The translations under genes and the position numbers were made by a program. A DNA stretch of 64,000 nucleotides from the NCBI RefSeq assembly GCF_000150955.2, contig NC_011696.1:1-64000 (forward strand), in the 5' to 3' direction. The notes below the pieces were generated by a model. It searched no databases. It was not told the DNA's origin and was given only the letters and a program-made list of their open reading frames with translations. Source of the DNA: Phaeodactylum tricornutum CCAP 1055/1 (Eukaryota; Bacillariophyta; Bacillariophyceae; Surirellales; Neidiaceae). This document shows, one piece after another, positions 42,108 through 52,944 of this stretch (position 1 is the stretch's first letter; each line of letters begins with the position of its first letter).

Positions 42108-42849
42108 ATGAACAATTTTTTTGGCAGGACGATCATTCCGCTTCGGTTGGGCGCCAACCGCGTGGCATACGCGACTTCTGTGCCTTCTCTGATTTCGAAC
42201 CGTTGCGCCAAAATTAACTCTCTTCCTCGTTCTGTCGATGGGCAGGGAATTATTTTTTCCATTGGGAAGAACTCATCTAGAATAAACTTACTGAGGCTTC
42301 GCCGGCTATCGGACAAACCAAACCCTCGCCAAGACGTTGAAAAAATCATTCGTGTAGCAAAGACAAATAAAACGTCGGAGCCGAAGACGTTCTACGGAAA
42401 ATTTCTGGGTCCAAAGCAGATGCCAGAACGCAACACGGCAGCATGGTACAGAGAAATGCTTCTAATTTGCACCGTATTTGGTATAACGGGTTCGTCAACG
42501 ATGCTTTTGGTAAGTTTTGGATATTCAAATAGCAGATGTTTTCATCCAACATGTAAGTTGAATATAGTCTGACCTCTATTTTATCGACGATTCGTAGGTC
42601 AGGCCTGCTGTAAAAGAAGTGCTTGGCATTCAAGGAACGTTCAAAGATGGGCCTTGGTCTTACAGAATCTGCTCCATTGTCATTATGAGTCCAATTTATG
42701 CAACGCTTCTAGTTGTTGTGGGAACCCTCTTTGGAAGACACGCTTACTTTCGTCATTTTGCGGTCAAGATATTCAGCCGTTTCGGGCTCCCGCCCGAGAT
42801 TTTGGATAGACATTTTCACCAGACCAAGACAAGCTTTCGCAAATGGTAG
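42108..42849 (+). CDS. DUF6787-like membrane protein, probably mitochondrial
   Basis: Exons 42108-42509 and 42598-42849 with an 88-bp intron, 217 aa. The N-terminus (MNNFFGRTIIPLRLGANRVAYATS) is basic and lacks acids, as in a mitochondrial presequence. Two predicted helices follow late in the protein: LLICTVFGITGSSTMLL and SIVIMSPIYATLLVVVGTLFG, separated by GTFKDGPWSYR. The close, FGRHAYFRHFAVKIFSRFG, resembles the conserved FGQFRFF..YL.KI..R.G end of bacterial DUF6787 proteins. This assignment is from memory of the family pattern and is moderate. Function unknown. Confidence 0.6.
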
Positions 42850-43231
42850 ACACTATGACTATTTTAACGTGGGCGCGTTACCTTTGTGTAGCTCTTCAGA
42901 TTTGTCTCATACAGCCCTTTTCCATGTCGAAAATTGAACAATAGGTGCAGATGCTCTATGGTCCTTAGGCTAGAGCAGTTCTGCTTGTAGCTCGTTTGTT
43001 GATTTTACATTGCCTTCCGTTAGCTTCCGAAGTGTAAAAAACATGAAGCGTTGGTATCGATTGAGGGTTGGGGTTCGGTTTCGCTGACAGTGACGCACAG
43101 TTATTGAAATTGCCTCTTTCGTCTGGCTTTTGCGGAGTAACTTTGATATACTTTTGGTCGATTCCATTGCTCTCGCAGTAACCACGGCACGCCAGTTTGC
43201 TCCCATAAGATCTCTCGCTGGGGGCGACGCG
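42850..43231. other. Intergenic region before the Nudix gene, 382 bp
   Basis: The Nudix frame is open from 43130 but without an ATG. Contains a TNACWGTNA palindrome at 43085-43093. Nothing else recognised. Confidence 0.5.
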
Positions 43232-44332
43232 ATGAGGGGAAAGCCTGTATCCCGACCAATCGCGCTAGGGCGTCTATATTCGGGTTTCGCAACGGCAGCT
43301 ATAGCAATCTTTTTGAGACCAAGGCCAGTCTTTGCCAATAGACAATCTCAGAGGCTACTTTACATTGCCTTTCTCACATCTGAGTCGCTCCACCGAGACT
43401 GTAAGATAAATTGGCTTGCGTCGAGAGGTGTATCTGCTATCTCATTTGGTATGGATGGAACAAAGGAAATAGGAGCAGAGAATTGGATCGACATGCTGCC
43501 TCTGGAAAATGGCTCTCATCGATCGGCGAAAGTTCGGGTTCCTAAAGCATCGTATGAGCCGGATGCTTCAAAAGACTCATTTGACAAGGCTGGCTTTCGC
43601 AATCGTCTTGAGGCAACGGTCACTGCTTGTCGGGAAATGGGAAAGTCAAGCTTATGGATGCAGGTTCCTATGTCTCGGGCTTCACTCATTGAGGATATGA
43701 ACGAATTTGGACTGAGATTCCACCATGTTAATGGCGATGATGTCATTCTTAACGTTTGGTTAAAGGATAGTGAATCCAAGATACCAGAGTTTGCTACGCA
43801 CAATGTAGGAGTTGGAGCAGTTGTCGTGAACTCGAGGAACGAGATCCTTTGTGTGAGAGAGCTGCGAAATAATTACATGAAATGGAAAACGCCTACAGGG
43901 CTCTCCGATCTCGGCGAGCAAATCGATGACGCCGCCTGTCGTGAAGTCTTGGAGGAAACTGGAATTCAAACGAGATTTCACAGTTTGCTAGGTTTTCGTC
44001 AAACGCACGGACTAGCGCACGGCCGCTCTGATCTTTTCTTTGTTTGTCGTCTTGATCCGCTTGAAGAATTTGATTGCAAGGGTGACCTCCTGATACCGAC
44101 ACCAGTGCCGCAGACCGACGAGATTCAGTCAGTAGAGTGGGTCCCGCTCGAGGAATATCGAAGGATGGTAAATGGTGAAGACGGTAGTGGTGTTGGTCAC
44201 CCCATGATGAAACATGTAATAGAAGTCTTCGATGCAGGTCGCCGTATAGAAAAGACTGTTGTCAGCAGCGTCATTCCCGGCCGTAAACCAAACTCTGTGT
44301 ATTTTCCGGTAGAAAATAACAAAAACAGATAA
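43232..44332 (+). CDS. Nudix hydrolase (NUDT6-like)
   Basis: Single exon, 366 aa from the first ATG. Nudix enzymes hydrolyse nucleoside diphosphates linked to another moiety. The Nudix box is intact: GLSDLGEQIDDAACREVLEETGI carries the G-x5-E-x7-REUxEExGU pattern, with the metal-binding glutamates. A preceding domain ends in FGLRFHHVNGDDVILNVWL, as in the NUDT6 / FGF-antisense group, followed by HNVGVGAVVVNSRNEILCVRE. Later HGRSDLFFVCRLDPL and DEIQSVEWVPLEEYRRM complete the fold. The N-terminal 40 residues (MRGKPVSRPIALGRLYSGF...) could be an organellar presequence. Substrate unknown. Confidence 0.87.
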   Translation: MRGKPVSRPIALGRLYSGFATAAIAIFLRPRPVFANRQSQRLLYIAFLTSESLHRDCKINWLASRGVSAISFGMDGTKEIGAENWIDMLPLENGSHRSAKVRVPKASYEPDASKDSFDKAGFRNRLEATVTACREMGKSSLWMQVPMSRASLIEDMNEFGLRFHHVNGDDVILNVWLKDSESKIPEFATHNVGVGAVVVNSRNEILCVRELRNNYMKWKTPTGLSDLGEQIDDAACREVLEETGIQTRFHSLLGFRQTHGLAHGRSDLFFVCRLDPLEEFDCKGDLLIPTPVPQTDEIQSVEWVPLEEYRRMVNGEDGSGVGHPMMKHVIEVFDAGRRIEKTVVSSVIPGRKPNSVYFPVENNKNR

Positions 44333-44476
44333 TGAAGGATATACATTTTTTCAGAAAGCATGAATTTACATAAGATATTACCTATACATACGCACACTTC
44401 CTTGGCAGATGGAAAAGGGACCCTTGGCCGCGACTCCAGGTCCAGAAACACCACCTCCCACCGCTCTTCCTCGCAT

Positions 44477-44764
44477 TTAGCGGGCACGCTGGCGCATCTT
44501 ACGACGCTTACGGCGAAGACGACGCATGCGCTTCTTGCGCCACTTGCGACGCATACCGGCCTGGACTTCGAGACCAAGTGCGAGTTCGTCTTCTTCGCTC
44601 ACACCGTTTCGCTCCAGAGATCCAAATTCGAGGATTTTGCTTCCGAAAGAAAGACGAATCTGGTCGGCGGGGACGAATTCCTTATTCTCAATCATGGCCT
44701 TGAGAGACTCGACCGAAGTGGCGGAGTCAACCTCGTACGAGGTAGTTCCGATAAAAATCTGCAT
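44477..44764 (-). CDS. Ubiquitin-like domain fused to ribosomal protein eL41
   Basis: Single short frame, 95 aa. Residues 1-70 form a ubiquitin-like domain: MQIFIGTTSYEV at the start, SVESLKAMIENKEFVPADQ aligning with the ubiquitin helix and PPDQ turn, RLSFGSKILEFGSL with RLIFAGKQLEDGRTL, and LALGLEV at the end, closing in a single Gly (QAG). Residues 71-95 are 25 aa that match eL41, the smallest ribosomal protein, starting MRRKWRKKRMRR, identical to human RPL41 at all but about four positions. Other eukaryotes fuse ubiquitin or Ubls to eL40, eS31 or eS30; a fusion to eL41 is not one I know. Cleavage after Gly70 would release eL41 with its own Met first. The gene is compact, with the ATG at 44764 chosen because it starts the MQIF ubiquitin fold. 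Confidence 0.85.
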   Translation of the reverse strand: MQIFIGTTSYEVDSATSVESLKAMIENKEFVPADQIRLSFGSKILEFGSLERNGVSEEDELALGLEVQAGMRRKWRKKRMRRLRRKRRKMRQRAR

Positions 44765-45508
44765 GACAAATAACTTTTGGGACAACTGGTTGCTCGGACC
44801 TAACGAGAGACAAAAAGGATGAGAGCGGTGCACAAGTAAAAATCAGTGCAGCGAATCGACGATGGAAGCCTTCGTTTCTAGCAACGCAATAAAGCTGCGG
44901 TGTGGATCCGCGGTTGTTTCCAGCCAAGCCGATAACCTGAGGGGCGTTTCCACAAATAACGTTCCTCGCGGGATCTACCGATCCTCATCAAATCCCTCCC
45001 GACGCAAACCTTCTCACACATGTTTGCCGTCCTGCATCCCACTAATCCTTCACGGGAACCAACCAAGTCATCCATTACGGTTGATCGTACCTTGCGAAAG
45101 GGAACAGACTGCAGTTATGGGAGAAGCGACTTCCGTCTTGATTTTTCATTCTCAATTCGGTGGTCCGTACGATTGACTCGTGAGTTTCCACCACAGACAA
45201 CATCTCGTTGAATTCTACGTGCATATATAGTACCAGAGTAACACAGCCCAATCCCTGAACGGTCATGTTTTATTTTACTTAAAACAAACCGTTTTTCACG
45301 TCCTACAGCAATTGTTTCCTGTAAGCGAAACAAAACAATAAAACAATTGACAGTAAAAAACAAAAAGCACCAGCGGTATTCATTGGAGAGACGGAGCGAA
45401 CAGCCAGAGATAACAAAGAGCGCACACTAGAAATACGTTTGTGCTCTGCTTCTCCATCAATTGTATCACAGCCAGCCACTTACTGTGAAGACAACGCCAT
45501 TCTAAAGA
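44765..45508. other. Divergent promoter region of the Ubl-eL41 and SF3B1 genes
   Basis: 744 bp. TNACWGTNA palindromes lie at 45348-45356 and 45480-45488, the latter 21 bp before the SF3B1 start codon. No gene supported. Confidence 0.5.
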
Positions 45509-48500
45509 ATGGCCCCCGTCGAAGAAAAGAAGGAGACGTTCGATGTTCGCGGCGGAATCCGTTTCGGAGCAGGCGTAGCTTACACGGACGAGTACGGGGG
45601 TCCGACGCCATCCGCGGAGAGCGACGATTACGTTGCCGAGCTTCCCACAGAGGAAGAAGAGCGAGCCATGATTCTTGGGCAGGAAGAATTGATGGATGAA
45701 GGGAGAGCCCTTCATCACCCCAGTACCATGTCGGCGCTCCGTAAACAGGTACGTGGGCAAACCCTTGTCGGCTGGAATAGTCGCGCCTGCTTTGCTCTCC
45801 CGGGACGCGCCTCTCAACACACAGTTTCTCCTTACTTTTTGTTCAGGGAGAAGCGGGCGAAAACGAAGACCCATTCACCAATCACGAATCGGGATCTGGG
45901 TTAGTGAACACCAGAATTTCGGATCGCGAATCGTCGTACCAATCGCGGAGAAACAATCGCTTGATTCTAGAAGATGGTGTTTCGTTTAAGGACGCCATGA
46001 AGCAAGCAAATATCGAAAAGGAACGCGACGAGCTTGTTCGGGAGGTTCAAAAAAGTCTAAAAGAAAACGACGACCTAACGCGTCAGGAGCTTGGGGAGAC
46101 GGCTTCGACACGGCGTCGAAAGCGAAGATGGGACACTAGTGGTTCGGAGGATAACGAAGCTCCAACAACAGTTGCACCGGACACGGCGATGGTTTCCGAT
46201 ACCGAATCGGTTGCCAGCGCAAAAAATAAGTGGGACGATGTCATATCCACGGGAGCTTCGTCACGTCGAAGGAAAAGATGGGACGAAACTCCTGTGATGG
46301 CGGCGTCATCATCAGTAGCAGCCACGCCTCTTGTCACGACCGGGTGTCGATCAAAATGGGACGAGACTCCTGTATTGGCTTCAGGTGGCGTAGGAGTGAT
46401 AAAGACCCCTACGCTTGCTGGCGCTCGGAACCGTTGGGATGCAACTCCGTTGTCTACACAGCCTTTGGCAGGTGCGTCGCAAACTCCCATGGGAACGCCG
46501 CTAGATAAAGCAATGTTGTTGGAGCGAGAAATGGAATCAAGAAACAGACCATGGACTGAAGGTGCTTTGGACGCAATTCTTCCTTCTGAAGCATACAACA
46601 TTGTTCGTCCACCGTCAACCTACATTCCTCTCCGGACACCCGGTCGAAAGCTCCTGGCTACACCCACGCCGATGTCGATGACCCCTGCGGGCTTCCAGAT
46701 GGAAGTGCCCGCTGAGCAGCGCATAGACGCGTCAGTTCAAGATATTCGAGAGGCGTACGGTATCCCTTTGGCCCCGACTGCCGACGAGACGGGTGCTGTA
46801 GGATCATTACCATATATTAAACCCGAGGACATGCAGTACTTTGGGCGGCTTGCCGAGGAAGTCAACGAAGACGATATATCAAAGGATGAGTTGAAGGAAC
46901 GTCAAATTATGACAATGCTGTTGAAAATCAAGAGTGGCACGCCCCCTCAACGAAAGACAGCTATGCGACAGATTACGGACAAAGCGCGCTCCTTCGGCGC
47001 AGGTCCTCTGTTTAATCAGATACTTCCACTTTTGATGAGTCCAGCTTTAGAAGATCAGGAGAGGCATTTGCTTGTCAAAGTTATCGACCGGGTCTTGTAT
47101 AAGCTTGACGACTTGGTACGTCCTTATGTTCACCGGATTCTCGCTGTGATTGAACCGTTGCTAATCGACGAAGACTACTATGCCCGTGTCGAAGGTCGGG
47201 AGATTATCAGCAATTTAGCGAAGGCTGCAGGACTTGCTACGATGATTGCTACGATGAGACCGGATATCGACAGTCCCGATGAGTACGTCCGAAACACGAC
47301 TTCACGTGCATTCGCGGTAGTGGCAAGTGCCCTTGGTGTTCCGGCCCTGCTGCCTTTCCTAAAGGCTGTCTGTCAATCACGAAAATCCTGGCAGGCGCGC
47401 CATACGGGCATAAAAATTGTGCAGCAAATAGCTTTGCTCATGGGCGTTGCTGTGCTCCCCTACCTGAGAGAGTTGGTCGAGATAGTCAGCCATGGTCTTG
47501 TTGATGATATGCAGAAGGTTCGGATTGTCACAGCATTAACCTGCGCAGCTTTAGCGGAAGCCGCTCATCCGTACGGAATCGAGAGTTTTGATCCTGTAAT
47601 TCGCCCGCTCTGGAAAGGTACTATGGAGCAACACGGAAAGGCCCTCGCTGCTTTTCTCAAAGCTGTTGGCTTCGTGATTCCTCTCATGGAAGAGAACTAC
47701 GCTAGTCACTACACCCGGCTCGTCATGCCCATTCTTATTCGTGAATTTCACTCCCCCGATGAAGAAATGAAAAGGATTGTGCTCAAGGTTATCGAACAGT
47801 GCGTTGCCACGGCTGGGGTCGAACCTGACTATATTCGCACAGAGATCCTGCCCGAGTTTTTCCGAAACTTTTGGATCCGCCGTATGGCACTAGATCGTCG
47901 CAACTACAACCAAGTTATTGAAACCACCGAAGAATTGGCAAACAAGGTTGGTTGCTCTGATATAATCATTCGTATCGTGGATGATCTCAAGGATGACTCA
48001 GAACCTTACCGACGGATGGTGATGGAAACTTTAAAAAGAGTCTTGAACAATTTAGGCGCTAGTGATATTGACGAACGCCTGGAGGAACGGCTCATCGACG
48101 GTATTCTATATGCCTTCCAGGAGCAAGCTGTGGACGCCAGTAGTACGGGTTCTAATTCTTTTGGCAGGGAAAGCCAAGTGATGCTGGAGGGCTTCGGAAC
48201 TGTTGTAAACGCTCTCGGCGAGCGATGCAAGCCATATCTTAAGCAAATTGCCGGTACCATCAAATGGCGACTCAACAATAAGGCGGCATCTGTTCGTATG
48301 CAAGCTGCTGATCTTATCGGACGAATCGCAGTTGTGATGAAGGCCTGTGGCGAAGACCAATTGATGGGGCATCTGGGCGTTGTCCTTTACGAATATCTTG
48401 GTGAAGAATACCCGGAAGTGCTGGGATCTATCCTGGGTGCTCTTCGCGCCATTGTGAATGTCATTGGGATGACAAAGATGACCCCACCTATCCGCGACTT

Positions 48501-49368
48501 GCTTCCGCGTTTGACACCGATTCTGCGGAATCGCCATGAAAAAGTGCAAGAGAATGTCATTGATCTGGTCGGCCGTATTGGGGACCGTGGTGCAGAGTTT
48601 GTGTCGGCTAAGGAGTGGATGCGTATCTGTTTTGAGCTACTTGAAATGTTGAAGGCCCATAAGAAGGCCATTCGACGTGCTGCAGTTAGTACGTTTGGTT
48701 TCATTGCGAAGGCAATCGGTCCGCAGGATGTGCTGCATACTCTCTTGAACAACTTGAAAGTACAGGATCGGCAGATGCGCGTCTGCACGACTGTCGCCAT
48801 TGCTATCGTTGCAGAAACGTGTGGGCCATTTACAGTCTTACCCGCTTTGATGAACGAATACCGTGTTCCGGAACTCAATATACAAAATGGTGTATTGAAA
48901 TCTTTGAGCTTCGTCTTTGAATACATCGGGGATATGGGTAAGGACTACGTCTACGCTGTTACCCCGCTCTTAGAAGATGCCTTGATGGAGCGCGACCCTG
49001 TGCATCGTCAAACGGCATGCTCCATCGTGAAACATCTTTCACTCGGCGTTGTTGGCTTGGGATGCGAAGATGCACTACTTCATTTGTTCAATTACGTCTG
49101 GCCAAACATTTTCGAAGAAAGCCCTCACGTTATCCAAGCAGTGTTTGATGCAGTACAAGCACTCATGGTGGCATTGGGACCCAACGTAATCTTGGCCTAC
49201 ACAATCCAGGGGCTCTATCACCCCGCACGGCGCGTACGGGATACATATTGGCGTGTATTTAACATGCTCTACATTTACAATGCCGATGCTCTCGTAGCGG
49301 GGTACCCTTCCATGAGGGACGAAGGTGGAAACACTTACAAGCGCACTTCTCTTGAACTCTTTATTTAA
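45509..49368 (+). CDS. SF3B1: Splicing factor 3B subunit 1
   Basis: Core subunit of the U2 snRNP SF3b complex that clamps the branch-site helix. Exons 45509-45748 and 45847-49368 join over a 98-bp intron, 1253 aa, close to the human 1304. The disordered N-terminal half has several Trp-containing motifs of the U2AF-homology-ligand type: [36 protein letters not shown] and RNRWDATP, which bind U2AF-homology domains, with TP sites typical of phosphorylation. From about residue 400 the HEAT-repeat superhelix follows (for example [49 protein letters not shown]-type repeats and [20 protein letters not shown]), ending in [22 protein letters not shown]. The first exon starts with the family's GxRFGAG and YxDEYGGP region. 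Confidence 0.95.
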
Positions 49369-49896
49369 TTCGAGCACATTAAAAAATTGAATCTAGTTTT
49401 GTCGGGACGTAGAGCTATTTTAAATGGCGAGGCAGGGTCTCGATAAGATACGGAGGGGAAACTTCATACGAGGCAAAGCGATCCGTCCGATGCTACTATC
49501 TATTTCTTGTATCGCAAGTTAGCATTGATCTCAAACTGCTATACAGCGTCTCTGACTTTGAATAGCTGGCAGTTTTTTCCTTTCAGAATCGAGCTGACTG
49601 CGAGGGTAATTTGGCTAGTTTTTCTCGGATCTGTATGTTTGAAAACTTATAGAGGAACAACCTAATTGTAAATTGTAAGACCCGCTACGACATACGAGCA
49701 AAGACAGACATAGCAAGCACGGAACACACACCCCCCAGCATGATTTCGAACAGAGGCAGTCGGTTGCTCGGCGAATTATCTGTAAGAGAAGAAAGTAACA
49801 GTAAGCAATCTCGAGGGTTGAAACATATCATCTCTATGATTTGAAGTGCACAAGAATCGCACTGGACTCTTGTAGCAAAGATTGTGCTGAGGTGCA
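49369..49896. other. Intergenic region between SF3B1 and TAF5
   Basis: 528 bp. On the minus strand, a TCTTCTCTTACAG-type acceptor near 49780 precedes a short hydrophobic open frame (PLFEIMLGGVCSVLAM..., ending 49685), which could be the last exon of an unidentified small membrane protein. I could not find its upstream exon. No other feature. Confidence 0.4.
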
Positions 49897-52869
49897 ATGT
49901 CGACTTCCAAGCAAATAACACCAAACCCTTTGGCGAGAACGCCCACGGCTGCTCCCAGCCAAGACGGAGCCACGGTGCCTTTCTCAAACACACCGAGTGT
50001 TTCCAATGTAAAGACGACAAGAGAAACTTCGACACCAACGGATCCATTGGACGCCTCTCAGAGTATGGGAACTACGTCATCTGCATCACACTCAGCATCA
50101 CATATGGAACCAACAGATCAAGCGGTTTTGAATTATCTCAAGAACAAGGGTCTGGGATCGGCTGTAATGGAATTGACAAACTTACTGAAACGAGATACTA
50201 CCACAGCAAATGAAACATCCTCCGCCACCCCCGTCGCCAAATCGACACGGGAACGTCTCGCCGAGGATGACGTCGTGGTGCGTACGCAGCGCCATTTGTT
50301 GACCAAGTCCACGGGGGGTGGGTACGGGTACGATCGGGATGCGGCGTGGCCAGTTGTACAGTGGGGCATTCCGGATAGCACTTCAACTGCCGGTAGAGCA
50401 AAGAAGGCAATGGGAGCTGAAGAAGCCCAAGCTTACTTGGACGCTTTTTGTCGTTTACAACTCTGGGTGCTGTCGTTACCCGAGTCTTCCGGCGACGGTA
50501 CCGTTGTAACGCCTTACGAAAATCCTTTGGAACGAGCGCAAAACCTGCTGCAGGCTGATCAGTCAGTTTCTTTAAAATCAGTGATCCAGGAGCTCGCCAA
50601 GCCGGCTACAGCGACTTCTAGTGATAGCGCTTCCGATGATTTGTTTCAGTTGCCTCCATCGGTAAAGCCTGAGTTGCTTGCTGTTACCTTTGCATTGCTT
50701 GTGCACACTTACTGTGAACTACTGGAGTTTGGTATGGAGAGTACCGCACATGTACTTCGAGATGCATTTACTCCCATATACGAGCCGCTGTACCCGTCGG
50801 AATATCGTGATTTAAAGGAGTGTGTGACAACCGAAGACATGATGCGCCTCAACTCTCACAATTCGCAGCATATGGAAGCGCTGGCTAATTTGAAGTCTAT
50901 TCTCGTACAAGTTGCTTCTTTTCAGATTCGCCAAGAGGAACTTAAGACTTCCGCGGCGGTTAGTAACGGAAGTTTAGACCAGCAGCAACAATCTGCCAAA
51001 GACAACAAAATTGCCGAATACGATCGGAATATCAATCTTCTGAAAGCTAAGTACAATGAACTCTCTCAACGGGCCAGTGTGGCATTTGATAAAATGATCA
51101 ATTTGCCCTTTTTGCGTCGCGCCCGAGCTGTTCGCTGGCAACTGACGCTGTCAACCCACGCATATAGTATGTTCGCTTCGTTTCTGGTTTCGGAGGAATC
51201 GATGTTGGCCATGAGTGCTTTGTTACAAACAAAATGCGAACTGCATGTTGAACGCAGAGATCCTTTACCGTTTACACCGTCATGCGTCATGGACGATCGA
51301 CGAAAAAAAGACAAGCAAGGCGTGGCGCGATTGGATTTGCACGATTTGCAAATTCAGTGGGCGGCACCTGCTCTAAAGTCCAAGCAAGATGAACTCATCG
51401 TCACTGAGCTTCCTTTTCCACGATACCACATGCAGAGCGAGTACGAGAACGAACGCGCCGCGATGAGAGACAGACGAGCTGTTGAGTTCAATCGAGCTTT
51501 GCTTGTAAATGGCTTTCGTCGCCTCGAAGCTTTAGAACGCAAGCGCGAGTTTGAATCTTTGCCAACTCTCTCCAAAAAGCGAGCCTTTGAAGGAGACTCG
51601 GATACTTTTAGCGCCAAGGCTTTGCAGCCTACCATTTTGTTGACGTCGCTAAGCGCTAGTGGGTCAGGTCCCATCCTTCGGTCGACCTCAACTGCAAGTG
51701 GGTCTCGTAGTAATGCTTACACCGATGTTTCCTCCATATGGAACGAAGCTGGTATTGGCCTCTGTTGTTCAAAGATCTGTCCACCAGACGGTCGTCGAGT
51801 TGCTGTTGGATGTGATGATTCATCGGTGCGTATCTGGGACGTTATGGACAGCAATGCAGAGCCTTACCAGGTGTTACTTGGTCATAAAAACGGTTTCCCC
51901 GTTTTTGATTTGGACTGGAATCGGGATGGACGGGCTTTACTCAGTGCGGGAGGTGACGGCTCAATCCGACTTTGGGATACGGTGGCCTCAGGTCCCTTTG
52001 GCGATTCTATTGGACCTCCAGATTCCTTGCAATCGGGCAAGCAGACTTCAATATCTTCATCAGAGGCGAATGGAACAAATAAAAATTCCAAAGGTGTATC
52101 GAAACTTACGGAGCTCTCGATGGCTGCTGAGGCTGATATGAGCGTCCCTGGATCTCATCGTGAACCTACTCACCGAAACAACGGAGTTGCCTTGGCTGTA
52201 TACCGCGGTCACACACCCTCAACACCTATTTGGTCCGTGTCCTTCTCCCCATCGGGATATTATTTTTGTTCCGCTGGCGGTGACGCTACAGCTCGTTTAT
52301 GGACGACCGACAGATCTATTCCCGTCCGTCTGTTTTGCGGGCATACGAACGCAAACGTAAATTGTGTCGAGTGGCATCCGAACTGCAACTACGTCATAAC
52401 TGGGAGCGACGATTGTACCGTTAGGCTTTGGGATATTCAATCGGGGCGCACGGTGCGTTTATTGACGGGATGTGCTGCCGGTGTAAACGAAGTAAAGATT
52501 TCACCCAGTGGGCAATATGCCGCCGGTGCGGACTTCAAAGGCATTGTGCATCTGTGGGATTTGGGGTCTGGCAAGAAAGTAACTGAGTTTCGGTCACAAA
52601 AGCCAGCGACAAAGAGTCTAGTTCATTCTATGATACATTGCATGAGTTTTAGTCCTTGCGGAACTGGCTTGGCTACGGGGGGTGATGATTGTTGCGTGCG
52701 CGTGTGGGACGTTCGCAGTGCTGCGTTGGAAAAAAAACTCAACAGCACTCCTCACAAATCATTTCCTACAAGGCGAACGCTGTTGATGGACTTACAGTTT
52801 ACCAAACGCAACCTTCTTCTCGCGGTGGGCAAATATGTGACCCCAGTGCCGTTGGCACAATTAGACTAA
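49897..52869 (+). CDS. TAF5: TFIID subunit TAF5
   Basis: Scaffold subunit of TFIID (and SAGA in some lineages). Single exon, 990 aa. A LisH-type element lies near residues 73-95 (QAVLNYLKNKGLGSAVMEL). The TAF5 N-terminal domain follows (about 150-340), with YLDAFCRLQLWVLSLPES, ELLAVTFALLVHTYCELLEFGM and LYPSEYRDLKECVTTEDM, the usual signatures. From about 620 there is a WD40 propeller of six to seven blades: GLCCSKICPPDGRRVAVGCDDSSVRIWD, GHKNGFPVFDLDWNRDGRALLSAGGDGSIRLWD, GYYFCSAGGDATARLW, GHTNANVNCVEWHPNCNYVITGSDDCTVRLWD and GVNEVKISPSGQYAAGADFKGIVHLWD. A blade insert of about 60 polar residues interrupts the repeat. The ATG is at 49897. Confidence 0.92.
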   Translation: MSTSKQITPNPLARTPTAAPSQDGATVPFSNTPSVSNVKTTRETSTPTDPLDASQSMGTTSSASHSASHMEPTDQAVLNYLKNKGLGSAVMELTNLLKRDTTTANETSSATPVAKSTRERLAEDDVVVRTQRHLLTKSTGGGYGYDRDAAWPVVQWGIPDSTSTAGRAKKAMGAEEAQAYLDAFCRLQLWVLSLPESSGDGTVVTPYENPLERAQNLLQADQSVSLKSVIQELAKPATATSSDSASDDLFQLPPSVKPELLAVTFALLVHTYCELLEFGMESTAHVLRDAFTPIYEPLYPSEYRDLKECVTTEDMMRLNSHNSQHMEALANLKSILVQVASFQIRQEELKTSAAVSNGSLDQQQQSAKDNKIAEYDRNINLLKAKYNELSQRASVAFDKMINLPFLRRARAVRWQLTLSTHAYSMFASFLVSEESMLAMSALLQTKCELHVERRDPLPFTPSCVMDDRRKKDKQGVARLDLHDLQIQWAAPALKSKQDELIVTELPFPRYHMQSEYENERAAMRDRRAVEFNRALLVNGFRRLEALERKREFESLPTLSKKRAFEGDSDTFSAKALQPTILLTSLSASGSGPILRSTSTASGSRSNAYTDVSSIWNEAGIGLCCSKICPPDGRRVAVGCDDSSVRIWDVMDSNAEPYQVLLGHKNGFPVFDLDWNRDGRALLSAGGDGSIRLWDTVASGPFGDSIGPPDSLQSGKQTSISSSEANGTNKNSKGVSKLTELSMAAEADMSVPGSHREPTHRNNGVALAVYRGHTPSTPIWSVSFSPSGYYFCSAGGDATARLWTTDRSIPVRLFCGHTNANVNCVEWHPNCNYVITGSDDCTVRLWDIQSGRTVRLLTGCAAGVNEVKISPSGQYAAGADFKGIVHLWDLGSGKKVTEFRSQKPATKSLVHSMIHCMSFSPCGTGLATGGDDCCVRVWDVRSAALEKKLNSTPHKSFPTRRTLLMDLQFTKRNLLLAVGKYVTPVPLAQLD

Positions 52870-52944
52870 AACACGTCTTGAGCATCCCATTTACAGTATC
52901 AATTTAATTTGTGACAATAAGTGATGTATCTGATTCGCTCTCAG

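Noticed and set aside
44862-45176. Open frame of 104 codons upstream of SF3B1
   Set aside because: Lies in the divergent promoter region with no recognisable features.
49685-50047. Minus-strand frame overlapping the TAF5 start
   Set aside because: Its first half is the reverse of TAF5 coding sequence. Only the hydrophobic last 30 codons with an acceptor-like site might be real, and no upstream exon was found.
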